A stretch of DNA of 64,000 bases. Source: Microvirga alba (GTDB lineage Bacteria > Pseudomonadota > Alphaproteobacteria > Rhizobiales > Beijerinckiaceae). Both the position numbers and the translations under genes were made by a program. The notes under the pieces are model-generated. The model did not search any database. It was not told the DNA's origin and worked only from the letters and a program-made list of their open reading frames with translations. This document shows, one piece after another, positions 60,721 to 64,000 of this stretch. Positions within the stretch are counted from its first letter, which is position 1. Every line of letters starts with the position of its first letter. The stretch covers positions 682,001 to 746,000 of the forward strand of contig NZ_JADQDO010000002.1 in assembly GCF_015694465.1 (NCBI RefSeq), given 5' to 3'.

Positions 60721-61560
60721 TTGAAATTCTTCTTCAACCGTTCCCCCGCCGCGCCACTGAATGGGCGCGCTCTCAATGTGGATCTCGCCGAGTCCGGATT
60801 CCTCGACCGGCTGCAGAGTGAGACCACGTTCGGCGGTCCCGGCGTGCTGGCGGTGAAGGGTCTGCAGAAAAGCTATCGCGGCCGCACCGTGGTGCATGAC
60901 GCGGCGCTGAACGTGCGTGCTGGCGAAGCGGTCGGCCTGCTCGGCCCCAACGGCGCGGGCAAAACCACGATCTTCTACATGATCACCGGCCTCGTCTCGG
61001 CGGATCGTGGCCTCATCAGCCTCGATGGGCATGATGTGACACAGTTGCCGATGTATCGCCGCGCCCGCCTCGGCATCGGCTATCTGCCGCAGGAAGCCTC
61101 GATCTTTCGCGGCCTCAACGTGGAAGACAACATCCGCGCCGTGCTCGAAATCGTCGAGCCGAGCCGCAAGGAGCGCGAGCGCAAGCTCGACGCGTTGCTT
61201 GAAGAGTTCAACATCACGCGCCTGCGCAAATCGCCCTCCATCGCTCTGTCGGGCGGTGAGCGGCGGCGCTGCGAAATCGCCCGCGCGCTTGCCGGCGAGC
61301 CGACCTTCATGCTGCTCGACGAGCCTTTCGCGGGCATCGACCCGATCGCGGTCGGCGACATTCAGAATCTCGTGCGGCACCTGACGCGGCGCGGCATCGG
61401 CGTGCTCATCACGGACCACAATGTCCGCGAGACGCTCGGCCTGATCGACCGCGCCTACATCATCCATTCCGGCCGCGTGCTCACCGAGGGCCACCCCGAC
61501 GCCATCGTGGCGAACGAGGAAGTGCGCCGGCTTTATCTCGGCGAGGATTTCCGCCTCTAA
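60721..61560 (+). CDS. lptB: LPS export ABC transporter ATPase LptB
   Basis: 279 residues, with an extra ~40-residue N-terminus relative to E. coli LptB (241). Walker A GPNGAGKTT, Q-loop YLPQEAS, signature ALSGGERRRCEIARAL, Walker B FMLLDEPFAGID and H-loop ITDHNV. Powers LPS extraction with LptF/LptG, whose genes are elsewhere. Start is TTG 60721. The gene normally just upstream of rpoN; here rpoN lies 20 kb away on the other strand. Confidence 0.96.
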   Translation: MKFFFNRSPAAPLNGRALNVDLAESGFLDRLQSETTFGGPGVLAVKGLQKSYRGRTVVHDAALNVRAGEAVGLLGPNGAGKTTIFYMITGLVSADRGLISLDGHDVTQLPMYRRARLGIGYLPQEASIFRGLNVEDNIRAVLEIVEPSRKERERKLDALLEEFNITRLRKSPSIALSGGERRRCEIARALAGEPTFMLLDEPFAGIDPIAVGDIQNLVRHLTRRGIGVLITDHNVRETLGLIDRAYIIHSGRVLTEGHPDAIVANEEVRRLYLGEDFRL

Positions 61561-61562
61561 AG

Positions 61563-61668
61563 CTCCTTTCCGATTCAATCGGATCGGAAAGGGCTCGAGA
61601 GCTTGATTTCTTATTGCCGCATGATCCTGGCGAACACCCGGTTTCCGCTTGTTCTGATCATGCTCTAA
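61563..61668. repeat. Dispersed repeat, family B, copy 4 with an adjoining hairpin
   Basis: Left part: CCTTTCCGA (61565-61573) and TCGGAAAGG (61584-61592), a 9-bp stem just after the lptB stop that may end transcription. Right part 61596-61668, from CGAGAGCTTGAT to GATCATGCTCTAA, is the inverted counterpart of 36536-36610. The last bases of the repeat overlap the stop codon of the HerA-like gene. Confidence 0.85.
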
Positions 61669-63218
61669 GCGTCCGAACCGAGTGCGAACAAATCCTGGCT
61701 GGCTGCGGGGAGCGGCTCCTCGAACGCGTTCGGATCGCCCGGACCCGTCTCCCAACCGAGATCCGGCAGCGCGATGATGCGAAGCCCGCGCGGATCGTTG
61801 CGGGTCACCACGATGTTGCGGGTTTCCATATAGGCCACAAGACGGCGCGCGCGGCCCGGCGAACGGCTGCCGCAGGCGCGCGCGATCTCGCCATCGGGCG
61901 GGCAAGGCGCGCTCTCCATCGCCGCGCGGGCGAAGAGCAGATAGACGCCCTGGATGTCTTCTTCCAGATCGGCCGCGAAGGCCACTGCGCGGTCCCACTC
62001 CGATCCTTCCGCCGTTGCCGTATCGACGCCGGCGCGGGCCACCGCGAGACGGCGGCGGAAGGCGGGCAGGTTCAACGGCTCACCACCGACGCGGCGGATG
62101 CGGCAGCGGACCAGGAAGTCCTGATAAAGCACGGCAACCGTGCGGAACGCAGCCTCGGGATCCTCGAGAATTTCGCGCAAGATGGCATCGAGCGCTGCGG
62201 CGCGCTCGGCCTTCGACTCTTCCGTGACCTCCGGCGGCGCCTCGGGGGCTGCGGCGGGGCGCGTCCGGGCGAGCTGGGCCAGAAGATCGTTGGTGGCGGG
62301 CGGCGGCGGGGGGGGCGCGCGGCGCTGGATGACGGGACGCGACGCGATCTCAGCCTCGCCCGCTTTGAAAATCAGGTCGCGCGCATCTTCCGTGGGCTGA
62401 TCCGGCAGAGGCAGGAGCTTGAAGCTGCCGCTGCGCGCCGAGGTTTCGACCGCGCCGATGCGAATCGGCACCGGACGGCGCGACAGGGCGGGACCGAGGG
62501 CCACGAAATGCCCGCGCTCCAGATCGCGGAACATCTCGGCCTGGCGGCGTTCCATGCCCAAAAGGTCCGCCGCACGGGCCATGTCGATGTCGAGGAAGGT
62601 GCGGCCCATGAGGAAGTTGGAGGCTTCCGCCGCGACGTTCTTGGCGAGCTTCGCCAGACGCTGGGTCGCGATGATCCCGGCAAGCCCGCGCTTACGGCCA
62701 CGGCACATGAGGTTGGTCATGGCCCCGAGCGAGACTTTTCGGGCCTCGTCGGAAACTTCGCCTGCGGCGGCGGGCGCGAAAAGCTGAGCCTCGTCCACGA
62801 CCACGAGCATCGGATACCAGAGGTCACGCTCCGCATCGAAGAGGCCGCCCAGAAAGGCCGCCGCGCAGCGCATCTGCGCTTCCGTGTCGAGCCCCTCAAG
62901 GCTGAGCACCACCGAGACGCGGTGCTGACGCACCCGTGCGGCGATGCGCTGAAGATCACCCTCGCTGCGCGCGGCGTCGACCACCACATGGCCGAATTTG
63001 TCGGCCAGCGTGACGAAATCGCCCTCGGGGTCGATCACCGCCTGCTGCACGAGGGGCGCGCTCTGCTCCAGCAGACGGCGCAGGAGGTGCGACTTGCCGG
63101 AGCCGGAATTGCCCTGGACGAGCAGGCGCGTCGCCAGAAGCTCCTCGAGATCGAGAAGGGCCGAGCCGCCGGACGCCGCCCCGGAGGACGCGATTCCCAT
63201 GTCGATGCCGACCTTCAT
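61665..63218 (-). CDS. HerA/FtsK-superfamily ATPase (DUF87-type)
   Basis: 517 residues. Walker A GNSGSGKS at 36-43, the sensor stretch VIDPEGDF, Walker B MLVVVDEAQLFAP and the arginine-finger region RGRKRGLAGIIATQRLAKL: a HerA-like ATPase core. A Pro-rich linker RRAPPPPPPATND follows, then a helical C-terminal domain. The usual nuclease partner NurA is not encoded here. Possibly a DNA translocase or repair factor. Its stop codon lies inside the family B repeat. Confidence 0.88.
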   Translation of the reverse strand: MKVGIDMGIASSGAASGGSALLDLEELLATRLLVQGNSGSGKSHLLRRLLEQSAPLVQQAVIDPEGDFVTLADKFGHVVVDAARSEGDLQRIAARVRQHRVSVVLSLEGLDTEAQMRCAAAFLGGLFDAERDLWYPMLVVVDEAQLFAPAAAGEVSDEARKVSLGAMTNLMCRGRKRGLAGIIATQRLAKLAKNVAAEASNFLMGRTFLDIDMARAADLLGMERRQAEMFRDLERGHFVALGPALSRRPVPIRIGAVETSARSGSFKLLPLPDQPTEDARDLIFKAGEAEIASRPVIQRRAPPPPPPATNDLLAQLARTRPAAAPEAPPEVTEESKAERAAALDAILREILEDPEAAFRTVAVLYQDFLVRCRIRRVGGEPLNLPAFRRRLAVARAGVDTATAEGSEWDRAVAFAADLEEDIQGVYLLFARAAMESAPCPPDGEIARACGSRSPGRARRLVAYMETRNIVVTRNDPRGLRIIALPDLGWETGPGDPNAFEEPLPAASQDLFALGSDA

Positions 63219-63456
63219 TCCTGTCCCGATTCCGTCCTTCGATGGTGATGACGGTTTCTCCTAGCACGGCAAAAGCCGGGAAAGGGCAACAACGACTCCG
63301 CCTGTCCACAATCTTGCCGCGCGGCGGCGGGGGACGTGAGGTCGCAGGCGCCGCCAATTCCCCTCCCCGCAAGGGAGAGGCAAAGGGGTCGCGCCACCCG
63401 AAACGCCACCGCCAGCGACGCGATGCCCCATCCTGTTGCTGAAGGCGCTTCCTAAA

Positions 63457-63470
63457 TGACTGGCCAGTCA
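63457..63470. promoter_or_regulatory. Perfect palindrome before tetR, probable autoregulatory operator
   Basis: TGACTGGCCAGTCA, a perfect 14-bp dyad followed by GTCAT, which repeats the half site. It lies 15-29 bp upstream of the tetR start, so TetR probably represses itself here. The divergent HerA-like gene starts about 240 bp away. Confidence 0.75.
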
Positions 63471-63485
63471 GTCATGTGATGGAAG

Positions 63486-64000
63486 ATGCCCCGCGCGCCG
63501 AAATCGCCAGTGCTCGCCAGGACGAAACCGCTTCGCAAGCGAGCCTTCGCTCGCCGCCGGGCACCGGCTCGCAGCGAGGAGGACCGGCAGGTCAAATTTC
63601 TACGCATTCTCGATGCCGCCCTCGACGTGTTCTCCGAAAAAGGATTCGCGCGGAGCCGGCTGGAGGATGTCGCGGCGCGGGCGGGAATCGCCAAGGGCAC
63701 GATCTATCTGTACGTGCCGTCGAAACAGGGATTGTTCGAGGCGCTCATACGCTCAGGGATAGGCAGCGCTGTCGAAGAGATCGAACAGCGCCTGGCCGCT
63801 TTCGACGCCTCCGCCGAGGACCGCTTGCGCGCCCTGTTCCGCTTCTTCAACAAGGAAGTGCTCGGCACCCGCCGCCGCAACATCGTGCGGCTTCTGATCG
63901 TGGAAGCGGAGCGCATTCCGGCATTGGCCGATTTCTATCACCGCGAGGTGCTGACGCGCGCGCTGGGGCTGCTGCGCCGGATCGCGCGGGACGCGGTCGA
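63486..64000 (+). CDS. TetR/AcrR family transcriptional regulator, truncated by window end
   Basis: 171 residues visible from MPRAPKSPVLARTKPLRKRA. A basic leader of about 35 residues precedes the helix-turn-helix FLRILDAALDVFSEKGFARSRLEDVAARAGIAKGTIYLYVPSKQGLFEALI. The ligand domain contains EIEQRLAAFDASAEDRLRALFRFFNKEVLGTRRRNIVRLLIVEAERIP, resembling AcrR/TtgR-like regulators of efflux pumps. Its own operator is likely the palindrome just upstream. The regulated pump, if any, would lie beyond base 64000. Confidence 0.92.
   Translation, partial: MPRAPKSPVLARTKPLRKRAFARRRAPARSEEDRQVKFLRILDAALDVFSEKGFARSRLEDVAARAGIAKGTIYLYVPSKQGLFEALIRSGIGSAVEEIEQRLAAFDASAEDRLRALFRFFNKEVLGTRRRNIVRLLIVEAERIPALADFYHREVLTRALGLLRRIARDAV

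Noticed and set aside
61614..63248. A 544-codon plus-strand frame across the HerA-like gene
   Set aside because: The opposite frame has Walker motifs and a full ATPase; this one shows only shadow composition.

Overview
The window looks like a chromosomal segment of a high-GC alphaproteobacterium of the order Hyphomicrobiales (Rhizobiales). The main reason is gene order. The block ahcY - HPr - EIIA(Man-type) - short HprK - ChvG - ChvI - pckA at the left end is typical of that order, and so are the RegB/RegA pair, an intracellular PHB depolymerase of the cysteine type, MmcB, an NDUFA9-like epimerase and the rnd-lptC-lptA-lptB and rpoN-hpf-ptsN clusters. The genus cannot be fixed from the sequence alone; a Methylobacteriaceae/Beijerinckiaceae-like organism is a guess.

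Layout. 1-7.3 kb: S-adenosylhomocysteine recycling (ahcY, behind a 20-bp SahR-like palindrome), a transport-free PTS relay (HPr, EIIA, HprK), the ChvG/ChvI envelope-stress two-component system and, divergently, pckA. 7.3-23.3 kb: a 2-hydroxyglutarate-oxidase-like flavoprotein, an NhaD-type antiporter, a class II amidotransferase, a class A penicillin-binding protein, a Bcr/CflA-type exporter, a YgjP-like metallohydrolase, PhaZ, RegB/RegA, a large RTX-type calcium-binding protein, MmcB, an alpha/beta hydrolase and a TPR protein. 23.4-31.9 kb: a degenerate ABC exporter-like protein followed by an MBL-fold hydrolase, then surface-polysaccharide genes (UDP-glucuronate epimerase, WecA-like initiating transferase, SDR epimerase, CapD-type dehydratase). 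31.9-37.4 kb: a BtuCD/HmuUV-like importer without a binding protein, a class I aminotransferase, a polyamine-binding protein and a SIMPL protein. 37.6-40.3 kb: ptsN-hpf-rpoN. 40.4-57.6 kb: an accessory stretch with a membrane metallophosphoesterase, an autotransporter, exported 2H-phosphoesterase and HAD proteins, a Gly-rich secreted protein, an outer-membrane beta-barrel, an amine oxidase and a decayed fragment of a second copy, tRNA-Leu(CAG), a tRNA-like remnant and a lipoprotein. 57.9-64 kb: cytochrome b561, rnd, lptC-lptA-lptB, a HerA-like ATPase and a truncated TetR regulator behind a perfect palindrome.

How it fits together. Both output branches of a nitrogen/carbon PTS relay are present (EIIA-Man at 1.7 kb, PtsN at 37.6 kb), with HprK able to modify HPr, next to ChvG/ChvI and the gluconeogenic gene pckA. 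RegB/RegA adds redox control and PhaZ adds carbon-reserve mobilisation. Envelope and surface functions dominate the rest: PBP1A, Lpt, polysaccharide, autotransporter, Omp and RTX.

Most notable observations: (1) the normally contiguous lptC-lptA-lptB-rpoN-hpf-ptsN cluster is split, and one inversion of about 21 kb would restore it; (2) the 844-residue ABC-like protein has lost the Walker A lysine, Walker B acids and signature motif and carries a long insertion; (3) two families of dispersed palindromic repeats have four copies each; (4) an amine-oxidase gene has a frameshifted fragment copy about 2.5 kb away; (5) the RTX protein has a 27-residue period in which every third nonapeptide is a GDAxxMxxx variant. 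I saw no CRISPR array, intact insertion sequence, integrase or prophage.
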